Below, piece by piece: positions 28,002 to 37,081 of a stretch of 64,000 nucleotides of DNA; the first letter of the stretch is position 1, and the number at the start of each line of letters is the position of its first letter. The stretch covers positions 44,042 to 108,041 of the forward strand of contig JAZGBI010000063.1 in assembly GCA_036476315.1 (NCBI GenBank), read 5' to 3'. The notes below the pieces were generated by a model that did no database searches, was not told where the DNA came from, and was given only the letters and a program-made list of their open reading frames with translations. A program made the translations under genes and the position numbers. The DNA is from Candidatus Neomarinimicrobiota bacterium. Lineage in GTDB: Bacteria > Fidelibacterota > Marinisomatia > Marinisomatales > S15-B10.

Positions 28002-30236
28002 ATGTTTGCAGATGTATCATTTCCAATTTCTACCTATAGAGTATTTACCTATTCCGTTCCCAGGAATCTTGAAGACAGGGTGAAAATAGGTGTGCGTGTC
28101 TCGGCTCCGTTCGGGGCCAGGAAGAAGGTCCAGGGCGTTGTTGTTGACCTGCGCCGGGAAAAGAGATTCAAGGGCAAAACCCATCCCATTTCCGCTGTAG
28201 TTGACGAAACACCCATTTTTGACAAAGCGCTCTGGGACTTACTCAACTGGGTAAGCCGTCACTATCTAACCCCAATGGGCCAGGTAATGAGGACGGCTGT
28301 CCCATCCCGGCTTACCTCCTCCTATTCACCTCCGGAACAGTTGATGGTAAGAGCCGTGAACGGCTTAGGAGAGAATCTATCCGCGTTGGCTGAAAGCTCC
28401 CCCCGGCAGCACAGGGCGATGAAGTTTCTTAAACAACGGAGAGATTCTATTCCCGTCGCCGCCTTGACCAGTGTGATAAAGAACCCATGGGATGCATGCC
28501 GGGCTCTGGAGCGGAAGGGATACGTGACTCTCGCCCGGGTGCCCAGAATCCCGGATGTTTCCGATCTTAGTTTTCTTCCGATACAGAGGGAGATACACTT
28601 CACCCCTGCTCAGGAAAAGATTATGAAAGGACTTGAGGCCTGGCTTGAGAAAAAGAAGTTTACCCCCTGTCTCCTGCACGGCGTCACGGGAAGCGGCAAA
28701 ACGGAGATCTATATCCATCTTGCGCGGCGGGCAGAGCTACAGGGCCGGCGGTCCCTGATCCTGTTACCCGAGATCTCATTAACACCGCAGATTGCTGGGC
28801 GATTCCGGTCGGTTTTCGGAGATCGAGTGGCCATCTGGCACAGCCGGATGACATCTGCCGAGCGTGCATGGACCTGGAAACAGATTTGTGAAGATCGCTA
28901 CGGGGTAATCGTGGGCGCCCGCAGCGCCATATTTTCGCCGGTGAGAAGCGTGGGACTCATTGTGGTTGACGAGGAGCAGGAAAGCGCCTTCAAACAGGAA
29001 AGTCCAGCGCCCCGGTATCATGCCCGTGATGTGGCCCTCATGAGAGGAAAATTGTGCGGGGCACTCACAATTCTGGCAGGGGCGACGCCAAGTCTTGAAT
29101 CCTACTACAATCAAGCAGTGGGAAAACTCAGTTCCATCCGGTTGAAAACGCGGTACGGCGGGGCAAGCTATCCCCAGGTAGACGTAGTTAACATGACAGA
29201 AGAGAGAGGCGAGACGGGAGACTATGATTCTGTTCTTTCCCGGTTGCTCATTGAAAAAATTGGGGAACGATTGAAAAAGGGTGAACAGGCAATTCTCCTG
29301 CAGAACCGCCGCGGGTTCTCGTCTATCCTCTACTGTGGTGACTGTGGGCATGTGGAAATGTGTCGCAATTGTCGCATTTCTCTGACTTTTCACAAGGCGG
29401 AGAGCGTACTGAAATGCCACTACTGCAATTTTCAGAAGTCCTTGCCCAGGACGTGCCAGGAATGTGGGGGCACAGAGCTGCTTCTCCTGGGAGCCGGGAC
29501 GCAGAAGGTGGAAGAAGGATTGAGGGAGCGATTCCCCGGGTTGCGCCTGGTTCGAATGGATCTTGACACTACCAGAAGAAAAGGGGCATACACCAGAATT
29601 CTCACGAAATTTGCCGAAGGCGATTATGATATTCTGTTGGGAACACAGATGGTCGCGAAAGGGCTCCATTTCGAGAACGTGACCCTTGTTGGGATCATCA
29701 ATGCGGATACGGGTCTTTATTTACCCGACTTCCGGGCCGGGGAAAGAACGTTTCAGTTGATCTACCAGGTGGCGGGCCGGTCAGGTCGAGGAGAAAAACC
29801 GGGTGAGGTGGTTATCCAGACAAGCAATCCCGACAACCCCGCAATCAGCTGCGCGTCTCGTCTTGATTTGGAACGGTATTATAATATTTGTCTTAGTGAG
29901 AGGGAAGAACTAACGTACCCCCCGTTCAGCTGGCTGGCCAAGATTGAGTTCTCCGGGAGGGAAAGAGAGGCGGTAGAGAGAGAGGCCATCCGTTTCGGAG
30001 GGAGCATGGTGAATAAGCCGGAGCATATCTCCGCACTGGGGCCAGCTCCCTGTCCCATCGAGCGAATCAAGAACAATTTCCGGTATCAGATCATCTTCAA
30101 GTCTCCCAAAAAGAAAGACGAGAACGGAAGCAAGCTCCATCGCTTCCTGGAGAACGTTTTTGTGAATTCTTCCTTCTCTTCCAGAGCCAGGGGAATGGGC
30201 ACATATGTGGATGTGGATCCGGCATCACTTCTTTAG
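28002..30236 (+). CDS. priA: PriA, primosomal replication-restart helicase
   Basis: PriA reloads the replisome at abandoned forks. The 744 residues are typical. An N-terminal fork-binding domain (V-F-T-Y-S-V-P) is followed by Walker A GVTGSGKTE (227-235), the D-E-E-Q box (about 322), eight zinc-binding Cys (about 445-490: C-G-D-C, C-R-N-C, C-H-Y-C, C-Q-E-C) and the helicase C-terminal motifs with Q-V-A-G-R-S-G-R. The next gene starts inside its last 32 bases. Confidence 0.96.
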   Translation: MFADVSFPISTYRVFTYSVPRNLEDRVKIGVRVSAPFGARKKVQGVVVDLRREKRFKGKTHPISAVVDETPIFDKALWDLLNWVSRHYLTPMGQVMRTAVPSRLTSSYSPPEQLMVRAVNGLGENLSALAESSPRQHRAMKFLKQRRDSIPVAALTSVIKNPWDACRALERKGYVTLARVPRIPDVSDLSFLPIQREIHFTPAQEKIMKGLEAWLEKKKFTPCLLHGVTGSGKTEIYIHLARRAELQGRRSLILLPEISLTPQIAGRFRSVFGDRVAIWHSRMTSAERAWTWKQICEDRYGVIVGARSAIFSPVRSVGLIVVDEEQESAFKQESPAPRYHARDVALMRGKLCGALTILAGATPSLESYYNQAVGKLSSIRLKTRYGGASYPQVDVVNMTEERGETGDYDSVLSRLLIEKIGERLKKGEQAILLQNRRGFSSILYCGDCGHVEMCRNCRISLTFHKAESVLKCHYCNFQKSLPRTCQECGGTELLLLGAGTQKVEEGLRERFPGLRLVRMDLDTTRRKGAYTRILTKFAEGDYDILLGTQMVAKGLHFENVTLVGIINADTGLYLPDFRAGERTFQLIYQVAGRSGRGEKPGEVVIQTSNPDNPAISCASRLDLERYYNICLSEREELTYPPFSWLAKIEFSGREREAVEREAIRFGGSMVNKPEHISALGPAPCPIERIKNNFRYQIIFKSPKKKDENGSKLHRFLENVFVNSSFSSRARGMGTYVDVDPASLL

Positions 30237-31149
30237 GACATTCGTAACCCTGTCGGTGATTGTGGCCGTGGGGATGGGTTTGCCATTCCTGCAGGCTGAG
30301 GGAAGCTACCCGGGACTGGAGATTCTGTATCATGTCCGTTCGTTGAGTATGGCTTCTGTTGGGACGGCGGACGGGTCGGGGATGGACATGACGGTTACCA
30401 ATCCGTCGCTGCTTCAATCCGCCAAGGGGGGACTTCTTCTGTCGGTGATGCGATATCCTGCAGATATTCAGACGGAAATGGTGGAATGGCGCATACCGTG
30501 GGGAAGGCGAACAACGGCCGTCTCCCTCAGACACCTAGGTTTCGGCACATTTGACGAGCGGGATGAGGAGGGCGTGAAAACGGGACAGTTTTCCGCGTCC
30601 GAAACCTGGATGTCCGTCTCATTCGCCCAGTCCCTTTTCCGGTCTTTGGACGTGGGCATGACGGGGGGCCTGTTCTTGAGCAGGGTTCAGGATGTCACGG
30701 CAACACTCGGCGTTCTCACGGCAGGGGGGGTGGTTACCCTCAACCGGTATGATATGCGTGTGGGCATCAGCGTTCGCAACCTGGGGGTAACCCTCAATTC
30801 CTACACAGAATATGGTGAACCCGTTCCCTCGAGTCTTCATGTGGGGCTGACGAAAAAGCTTGCCTACCTGCCTCTGGAACTTTCCGTTGACGCTGGCTGG
30901 TGGGACAAAGGTCACCGGAATATCGTTCGACTGGGAGGCGAATTCACGTTTCCGTACAATCTGAGGTTGAGGTGGGGGACGAGTTCGAATCGGTTTGACC
31001 TGGAGTCGAATCGCCTATGGCAAGATATGGCGGCCGGGACGTCTCTAGGTGTCGGTTTTCTGACGCCAAACCTGTCGGTTGATCTGGGCATAGAGTACCG
31101 GGGTGTTGGCGGAACGGTCCTGGGTGTCGGGTTTTCAAGCCACCCGTGA
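30205..31149 (+). CDS. outer-membrane beta-barrel protein, PorV/PorQ-like
   Basis: The 314-residue product has a signal peptide (about 10-31, ending L-Q-A-E-G). An S-M-A-S-V-G-T-A-D-G-S-G-M-D segment resembles the R-x-x-G-M-G-x-A-x-x-A-x-x-D of PorV/PorQ family barrels, and T-N-P-S-L-L resembles their N-P-A-G/S-L. The rest alternates polar and hydrophobic residues in barrel-strand fashion to the C-terminus. It starts within priA and its stop overlaps the aldo/keto reductase start (GTGA), so it may be cotranscribed with both. The assignment to an exact family is tentative; secretion-related or scaffold roles are possible. Confidence 0.6.
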   Translation: MWMWIRHHFFRTFVTLSVIVAVGMGLPFLQAEGSYPGLEILYHVRSLSMASVGTADGSGMDMTVTNPSLLQSAKGGLLLSVMRYPADIQTEMVEWRIPWGRRTTAVSLRHLGFGTFDERDEEGVKTGQFSASETWMSVSFAQSLFRSLDVGMTGGLFLSRVQDVTATLGVLTAGGVVTLNRYDMRVGISVRNLGVTLNSYTEYGEPVPSSLHVGLTKKLAYLPLELSVDAGWWDKGHRNIVRLGGEFTFPYNLRLRWGTSSNRFDLESNRLWQDMAAGTSLGVGFLTPNLSVDLGIEYRGVGGTVLGVGFSSHP

Positions 31150-32090
31150 AGTATCGTCCACTCGGTAGGTCCGGGCTGTCCGCATCGGAAATCAGTCTAG
31201 GGGGTTGGCTGACATTGGGAGGCTCGGTAGATGAAGCCGTGTCGGTCCGGCTCATACAATATGCCTTTTACCGGGGTATCAACCTATTTGACGTGGCAGA
31301 TGTCTATTCTGATGGACGGGCGGAGGTGGTGTTGGGAAAGGCAGTGAAGGAGCTGCCCCGGGAACAGGTAGTCCTTGCAACAAAAGTTTTTGGACGAATG
31401 CATGCGGGGCCCCACGGCTCAGGTCTCTCCAAGAAGCATATCCTTCAGGCCTGCGAGGCAAGTTTGACGCGGCTCAAGGTTGACACCATCGATCTTTACC
31501 AGTTTCACGCTCCCCATGAGCGAGTGCACCTGGAAGAAAGCCTTGAGGCCATGGACATTCTTGTGAGGCAGGGAAAAGTCCTTTATGCGGGGTGTTCAAA
31601 CTTCAGTGCGGAAGATATCCTTCATGCTCTTGATATTGCCACTCGTCTGGGATTTCCGCGATTCATCTCCAATCAGCCGCGCTACAACATGTTGGATCGG
31701 ACAGTTGAAAATGATCTATTTCCCCTGTGCGAGGCAGAGGGCATAGGGAATATGGTGTATTCACCACTGGCCCATGGGATCCTAACGGGCAAGTATAAGA
31801 CAGGAGTGGCGCCTCCCGATGGAAGCCGGCTCCGTCGTCTCAACGGAGCTATTCAGTCGAGATATCTGACCGGTGAGAATCTGGGCAAAGTGGAAAAAAT
31901 AACATCGATTGCGGATCGTTTGGGTACCACGACGGCGGCCATAGCGCTTGCCTGGATCCTCCGGCGATCAGAAGTTTCTTCTGCCATAGTAGGCGCCACA
32001 TCTATTGAGCAGCTGGATGAAAACATAGAAGCGTCTGATCTTGAACTTTCCGAAGAAGTCATGAGAGAACTTGAACGAATAGTCGCCTGA
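31146..32090 (+). CDS. aldo/keto reductase
   Basis: The 314-residue NADPH-dependent oxidoreductase has the full catalytic tetrad: D49 and Y54 in L-F-D-V-A-D-V-Y, K80 in A-T-K, and H121 in Y-Q-F-H. The opening Y-R-x-L-G-x-S-G-L-x-x-S and the R-x-L-x-x-D-x-I-D-L-Y segment place it in the Kv-beta/YhdN-type branch. The substrate is unknown. It starts at a GTG overlapping the preceding stop and ends 8 bases before the MATE gene. Confidence 0.93.
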   Translation: MKYRPLGRSGLSASEISLGGWLTLGGSVDEAVSVRLIQYAFYRGINLFDVADVYSDGRAEVVLGKAVKELPREQVVLATKVFGRMHAGPHGSGLSKKHILQACEASLTRLKVDTIDLYQFHAPHERVHLEESLEAMDILVRQGKVLYAGCSNFSAEDILHALDIATRLGFPRFISNQPRYNMLDRTVENDLFPLCEAEGIGNMVYSPLAHGILTGKYKTGVAPPDGSRLRRLNGAIQSRYLTGENLGKVEKITSIADRLGTTTAAIALAWILRRSEVSSAIVGATSIEQLDENIEASDLELSEEVMRELERIVA

Positions 32091-32098
32091 CCTTTTCT

Positions 32099-33529
32099 AT
32101 GAATCAGGTCGCCGAAAAAGGACCCCGTGTTGACGAATTCGTGGAGAATCCACGAAAAGCATTGTGGAGTCTTGCCCTTCCCATGATGGTGGGGATGATG
32201 GTGCAGACCATCTACAGTGTTGTGGACATGATTTTTGTTGGACGTGTGGGCGGTGATGCTCTGACCGCCCTCGCCTTTAACGTGCCCCTTGTGTTCTTTG
32301 GACTGGGTATGGTTTTCGGTCTGGGATCTGGAGTGACTGCGGTGGTGGCGCAGTATATAGGTTCGGGAGACAAGCGGAACGCCGACAACAGTGCCGAACA
32401 CGGTATTGTCATTGGAGTGATCCTGGGCGTCGTTTTCACGGGAGCAGGATTGACGTGGGGGAAATCTCTTCTGGCCGCTCTCGGTGCCCCTCCTCACATC
32501 GTACCCCTTGCCTGGAGCTACTTTCGTGTCATTGCCGTAGGATACATTTTCATGGTGTCATCCATCTTCTTTCGATCAATCTTATCCGGCGAAGGAGACA
32601 TGAAGACGCCTTTGATTATCCAGGGAGGAGGGACAATTCTCAACATCATCCTCGATCCCATTTTCATTTTTGGACTGGAAATGGGCGTGGAGGGTGCAGC
32701 CGTTGCGACGGTTCTGAGTCAAGCGTCGGTGTCGCTTGTTTTTGCTTATTTCATGTTGGTAAAAAAGCGTGCATACATAACATTCGCGCTGAAAGACTTT
32801 GCTTTCTCTCGCGTCGTCCTGGGGAAAATACTCAAGGTCGGGATTCCCGCCTCATTTTCTATGCTGATCATGTCCATGGGCGGGGGAGTCTTCAACAAGA
32901 TCCTCGTTTCGTTTTCAAGTGACGCCGTGGCAGGATATCAAGTGGGAATGCGGATCGACCACGTTTATCTCATGCCTCTCATTTCCATCGCAACGAGCCT
33001 TGTGACTCTCGTGGGTATGTTCTATGGCGCGAAAAGGTTGGATTTGGTGCGGGCCATCACTCAATACGCCATATCCCGGGGTATCCTCATCGGACTGGTC
33101 GCTGGCTCACTCTTTTTTGCATTTGCCGAACCCCTGGTTTCCGTGTTCACCCAGGACCCTGAGATTTACCAGACTGGGGTCCAGTATCTGAAATATTTCG
33201 TCTTTGCGTACCCGTTTATCGCCGTGGGAATGATAGGAGGACGGATGCTTCAGGGACTGGGGTTTGGGATTCCCATGCTGGTTCTTACGTTTTTGAGAGT
33301 GGTTCTTATCAGTGTTGTCCTTGCCTATACGTTCGTCTTCGTCGCGGGAAAGCCGGTACAGTGGGTCTGGATTTCGCAGGTCATCGCTGTTATCTGTTCT
33401 GCCGGCATCGCTCTTCTCTGGCTCAGGTCAAGTCTCCGAAGACTCGAGAGGGGTGATGTCCGAAAGGTGAAGGGTGTGCCCCATGGTGTGGTTTCATCTG
33501 ATCCCCTTCGTCAGGCCCAGGAAGTGTAG
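32099..33529 (+). CDS. MATE-family multidrug/metabolite exporter
   Basis: The 476-residue protein has about 12 membrane segments in two repeats. The N-terminal W-S-L-A-L-P-M-M and V-D-M-I-F-V-G-R-V-G motifs are those of MATE proteins of the NorM/DinF group, which export cationic drugs or metabolites against sodium or protons. It starts 8 bases after the aldo/keto reductase, and the S9 peptidase starts 1 base after its stop. The substrate is unknown. Confidence 0.93.
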   Translation: MNQVAEKGPRVDEFVENPRKALWSLALPMMVGMMVQTIYSVVDMIFVGRVGGDALTALAFNVPLVFFGLGMVFGLGSGVTAVVAQYIGSGDKRNADNSAEHGIVIGVILGVVFTGAGLTWGKSLLAALGAPPHIVPLAWSYFRVIAVGYIFMVSSIFFRSILSGEGDMKTPLIIQGGGTILNIILDPIFIFGLEMGVEGAAVATVLSQASVSLVFAYFMLVKKRAYITFALKDFAFSRVVLGKILKVGIPASFSMLIMSMGGGVFNKILVSFSSDAVAGYQVGMRIDHVYLMPLISIATSLVTLVGMFYGAKRLDLVRAITQYAISRGILIGLVAGSLFFAFAEPLVSVFTQDPEIYQTGVQYLKYFVFAYPFIAVGMIGGRMLQGLGFGIPMLVLTFLRVVLISVVLAYTFVFVAGKPVQWVWISQVIAVICSAGIALLWLRSSLRRLERGDVRKVKGVPHGVVSSDPLRQAQEV

Positions 33530-33530
33530 C

Positions 33531-35708
33531 ATGATGGTCGTCATCGTCATGGTTCTGGCCGTTTCCCTGATGAGTGGCCAGGGAAAGAAGGCGCTGACTC
33601 TCGAGGATATCTTTGCATCCGATAAGTTCCGGGGAAAGGGGATCAGTGACATTCAGTGGAGCCGTGACGGTTCCAGCTTCACCTACACCAAGGGAGATGA
33701 CCGGGAGGAGACTAAGAGGGGAGACACGATTTATCGTCACGATGCGAAAAGGGGAACCGATACAGTGGTCCTGGACGTGTCTGCCCATGAATATGATGGA
33801 AAACCGATTGAAATGGGCGGGTACGAAATCGACCATGACCAGAAATACATTCTCGTTACCGGGAAACGTAAGCAGATCTGGCGGCATTCTTTTTCAGCCC
33901 CTTATTACCTCTATGATGTGGAAGAGAAGGTATTAACGGCGCTTGAGGATAATAACCCAGGACTGCAAAATACAACGCTTTCTCCGGATGGCCAGCGGGT
34001 TGCCTACGTTCTCAACCATAATCTGTTTGTGGCTCCCGTGAAGACGGGAATCCCTCACCCACTGACGGCGGACGGCTCCGATGATCTACTTTACGGACAA
34101 TTTGACTGGGTGTATGAAGAAGAGTTTGGACGAGCTGACGCCTATCGCTGGTCCCCGGACAGCGAGAAAATCGCCTTCTGGCGTACCGACCAGTCGAGGG
34201 TCAAGACCTTTGTATTGCTGGATGAACTGTCGCCCTACAGTGTGCCCATCCGGATTCCTTATCCCAAGGTTGGCGAACAGAATGCCCGGGTAACTATCGG
34301 TGTGGTTGATGTGAGAACCGGTGAAACGACCTGGATGGATTTTGGGGATAATGAGGATATTTATGTTCCCAGGATTGATTGGGCAGACTCATCAGAAACA
34401 GTCGCAATTCAAAGGCTGAACCGGAAACAGAATCGTTTGGAATTGTTGATTGGCGATGTCGGTACGGGACAGGCAAAGGTGGTTATGACGGATACCGATT
34501 CGGCATGGGTGGATGTTACCGATGACATTATCTTTCTGGCAGATGGACAGCAGTTCGTATGGACATCCGAGAAGAGCGGGTTCAGGCATATCTATCTGAC
34601 AAACCGTGAAAGTGGAGAGACAAGACAGGTAACCCGAGGTGACTGGGAAGTTTCTTCCATCATCGGCCTGGATGAGGTGAGGCAGTGGGTATATTTCTAT
34701 GGGAAAAAGGATTCACCCTTGGAGCAACACATCTACCGGGTAAAATTGAGTGGAAGGAGACTTAAGAAAATGTCCCGGGAACCGGGGTGGCATACGGGTA
34801 AGTTTTCAACTGATTTTGGGTACTTTATCCATTTTCACTCCAGTGTGAGAAGGCCCACCAGGATAGTTCTTCGAGAATCTGACGGTACGGAAGTGCGTGT
34901 TCTGGAGGAAAATGTCGTTGAGGCCTTTGAGGAGTACACTATGGTCCATCCCGAATTTGTGATTATCAAGACGGGTGACGGAGTCCACTTGAACGGTTCC
35001 ATCATGAAGCCTCCTGATTTCGACCCGAACAGGAAATATCCCGTTCTGGTTTACGGCTATGGGGGACCGGGATCCCAGGTGGTGGTCAATCGGTGGGGCG
35101 GCAATACGCGACTGTGGTACCAGTTGATGACCGAGAAAGGCTATATTGTCTTCTCCCTTGACAACCGGGGAACAGGCGGAAGGGGGAAAGGGTTTAAGAA
35201 TCTCGCCTATGGTGATATTTCAAAGTGGGCGGTAGCCGATCAGATTGAGGGGGCGAAATTCCTGGCCAGTTTGCCCTACGTGGATTCAGGCCGGATTGGG
35301 TTTTGGGGATGGAGTGGAGGCGGGTACCTTGCGTGTATGCTCATGACCCGTGGCGCTGACAACTTCAGAACGGGCATCGCCGTAGCACCAGTGACCGATT
35401 TTCGAAATTACGATACCATCTGGACAGAACGGTATATGGGACTTTTGTGGGAGAACGAAGAGGGATATGACGCGGCAAATGTAATCAACTATGCCGAAAG
35501 GCTAAAAGGAAACCTCCTCATCATTCACGGTACGGCAGATGACAATGTACATCCTCTCAATACCATCCAATTTGTGAATGCGCTGATTCAGGAGAACAAG
35601 CAGTTCGACCTTATGTTATATCCCAATCGCAGTCACAGCATTAGAGGGGAAGGTACGAGACTTCACCTCTTTACGCTCATTACAGATTATATCTTGGAAA
35701 ACCTGTAG
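33531..35708 (+). CDS. dipeptidyl peptidase IV-like S9 serine peptidase
   Basis: The 725-residue product begins with a short signal peptide (M-M-V-V-I-V-M-V-L-A-V). The N-terminal beta-propeller carries D-W-V-Y-E-E-E-F, whose double Glu (about 196-198) binds the substrate N-terminus in DPP-IV. The alpha/beta-hydrolase domain has Ser595 in G-W-S-G-G-G, Asp670 in H-G-T-A-D-D and His702 in R-S-H. It should release dipeptides in the periplasm or outside. I start at the ATG at 33531, one base after the MATE stop, with AGGAAGTG upstream; the earlier GTG lies in the MATE gene. It converges with the SSADH gene 5 bases away. Confidence 0.93.
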   Translation: MMVVIVMVLAVSLMSGQGKKALTLEDIFASDKFRGKGISDIQWSRDGSSFTYTKGDDREETKRGDTIYRHDAKRGTDTVVLDVSAHEYDGKPIEMGGYEIDHDQKYILVTGKRKQIWRHSFSAPYYLYDVEEKVLTALEDNNPGLQNTTLSPDGQRVAYVLNHNLFVAPVKTGIPHPLTADGSDDLLYGQFDWVYEEEFGRADAYRWSPDSEKIAFWRTDQSRVKTFVLLDELSPYSVPIRIPYPKVGEQNARVTIGVVDVRTGETTWMDFGDNEDIYVPRIDWADSSETVAIQRLNRKQNRLELLIGDVGTGQAKVVMTDTDSAWVDVTDDIIFLADGQQFVWTSEKSGFRHIYLTNRESGETRQVTRGDWEVSSIIGLDEVRQWVYFYGKKDSPLEQHIYRVKLSGRRLKKMSREPGWHTGKFSTDFGYFIHFHSSVRRPTRIVLRESDGTEVRVLEENVVEAFEEYTMVHPEFVIIKTGDGVHLNGSIMKPPDFDPNRKYPVLVYGYGGPGSQVVVNRWGGNTRLWYQLMTEKGYIVFSLDNRGTGGRGKGFKNLAYGDISKWAVADQIEGAKFLASLPYVDSGRIGFWGWSGGGYLACMLMTRGADNFRTGIAVAPVTDFRNYDTIWTERYMGLLWENEEGYDAANVINYAERLKGNLLIIHGTADDNVHPLNTIQFVNALIQENKQFDLMLYPNRSHSIRGEGTRLHLFTLITDYILENL

Positions 35709-35713
35709 CCCGT

Positions 35714-37081
35714 TTACCTCACAAAGACGGTTTTGATATTGACGAACTCCTTGATGCCGTAGTGCGACAACTCACGTCCGTAGCCACTCTCCTTGATCCC
35801 TCCAAACGGAAGGCGCGGATCCGATCTTACGAACGCATTCACGAAGCAGCATCCCGCCTCAATGTCTTCGGTCGCAATTCTCTCTCCACGATCGATATCC
35901 TCTGTGAAGACCGCAGCTCCCAGCCCAAAAACCGAATCATTGGCCACGCGAATCGCCTCTTTCTCGTCCTTCACGGGGATGATGGCCGCAACAGGTCCGA
36001 ATAACTCTTCGTCATACGCGGGCATGTTCTTCTTCACATTTGTGAGGATAGTAGGAGGATAGAAGGCTCCTTTGTCTTCGGGAATTTCGCCCCCGAGGAG
36101 GCATGTGGCACCCAGGTCGATACTCTTTTGAACCTGACGGTGAAGGTCGTCCCTCAAATCGTGCCGGGCCTGAGGGCCAACCTCCGTGTCCTCTTCCATG
36201 GGGTTCCCCATTTTGCGGGCTTTCATCTGTTGTGTGAAAAGCTTTTCAAACTCGCTTTTCACCGATTCGACCACAATGAACCTCTTGGCAGCAATGCAGC
36301 TTTGTCCCGCATTGATGAGCCTGCTGGTGACACAGGCGGAAACAGCTTCTCCAATACTCGCGTCTTCAAGAATGACATAGGCATCACTTCCCCCCAACTC
36401 CATAACGGTCTTCTTAATCATATCACCTGCTTTTCGAGAAACCGCCCTGCCGGCGCCTGTGCTTCCAGTCAGGGTAGCGGCTCTCACCAGCCCGTTTTCG
36501 ATGACCGCGTTCACCTGCCCGCTGGCGATGAGGAGAGTGCGGAAGAGATTCTCGGGGAAACCGGCTTTCCTGAACACATCTTCTATCATGAGGGCACAAC
36601 CAGGAACGTTGGATGCGTGTTTCAAAACACCTGCATTGCCAGCCATGAGAGCTGGCGCAGCAAATCGAAAAACCTGCCAGAACGGGAAATTCCAGGGCAT
36701 AACGGCCAACACAACCCCAAGAGGTTGAAATGTGACAAAGCTCCTGCTCGCTTCCGTTTCCACAACCTCCGGGCTCAGAAACGTCTCTGCATTGTCGGCA
36801 TAATAGTCGCACACCCAGGCACACTTCTCAGACTCCGCCCGCCCATCCTTGATGGGCTTGCCCATTTCCTTCGCCATCAACGCACCGGCCTCATTTGCTT
36901 CTTCCCTCAGGGTTCTGGCGGCATTTTTCATGAGTTCCGCCCGGTGGCTCATTGCCGTCTGTTTCCAGCTCAAGAATGCTTCGTGGGCTTTCCGGATGAT
37001 TTCCTGCACCTCTTCTGGGGACATTTCCCTGTACGTTTTTGTCGTTTCCCCCGTTGCGGGATTGATCGATTCAATCGGCAT
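35714..37081 (-). CDS. succinate-semialdehyde-type aldehyde dehydrogenase
   Basis: The product has 455 residues from the ATG at 37081 (GGGGGAA upstream); an earlier in-frame ATG lies inside the preceding gene. The ALDH residues are complete: N131 (P-W-N-F-P), E228 (E-L-G-G-S) and C262 (G-Q-S-C). The length and the opening S-I-N-P-A-T-G-E match short, NADP-type succinate semialdehyde dehydrogenases (YneI/Sad group). It overlaps the end of an acetolactate-synthase-like decarboxylase by 11 bases, so the two are coupled. In cyanobacteria an adjacent pair of this kind converts 2-oxoglutarate to succinate; the same role is inferred here. Confidence 0.85.
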   Translation of the reverse strand: MPIESINPATGETTKTYREMSPEEVQEIIRKAHEAFLSWKQTAMSHRAELMKNAARTLREEANEAGALMAKEMGKPIKDGRAESEKCAWVCDYYADNAETFLSPEVVETEASRSFVTFQPLGVVLAVMPWNFPFWQVFRFAAPALMAGNAGVLKHASNVPGCALMIEDVFRKAGFPENLFRTLLIASGQVNAVIENGLVRAATLTGSTGAGRAVSRKAGDMIKKTVMELGGSDAYVILEDASIGEAVSACVTSRLINAGQSCIAAKRFIVVESVKSEFEKLFTQQMKARKMGNPMEEDTEVGPQARHDLRDDLHRQVQKSIDLGATCLLGGEIPEDKGAFYPPTILTNVKKNMPAYDEELFGPVAAIIPVKDEKEAIRVANDSVFGLGAAVFTEDIDRGERIATEDIEAGCCFVNAFVRSDPRLPFGGIKESGYGRELSHYGIKEFVNIKTVFVR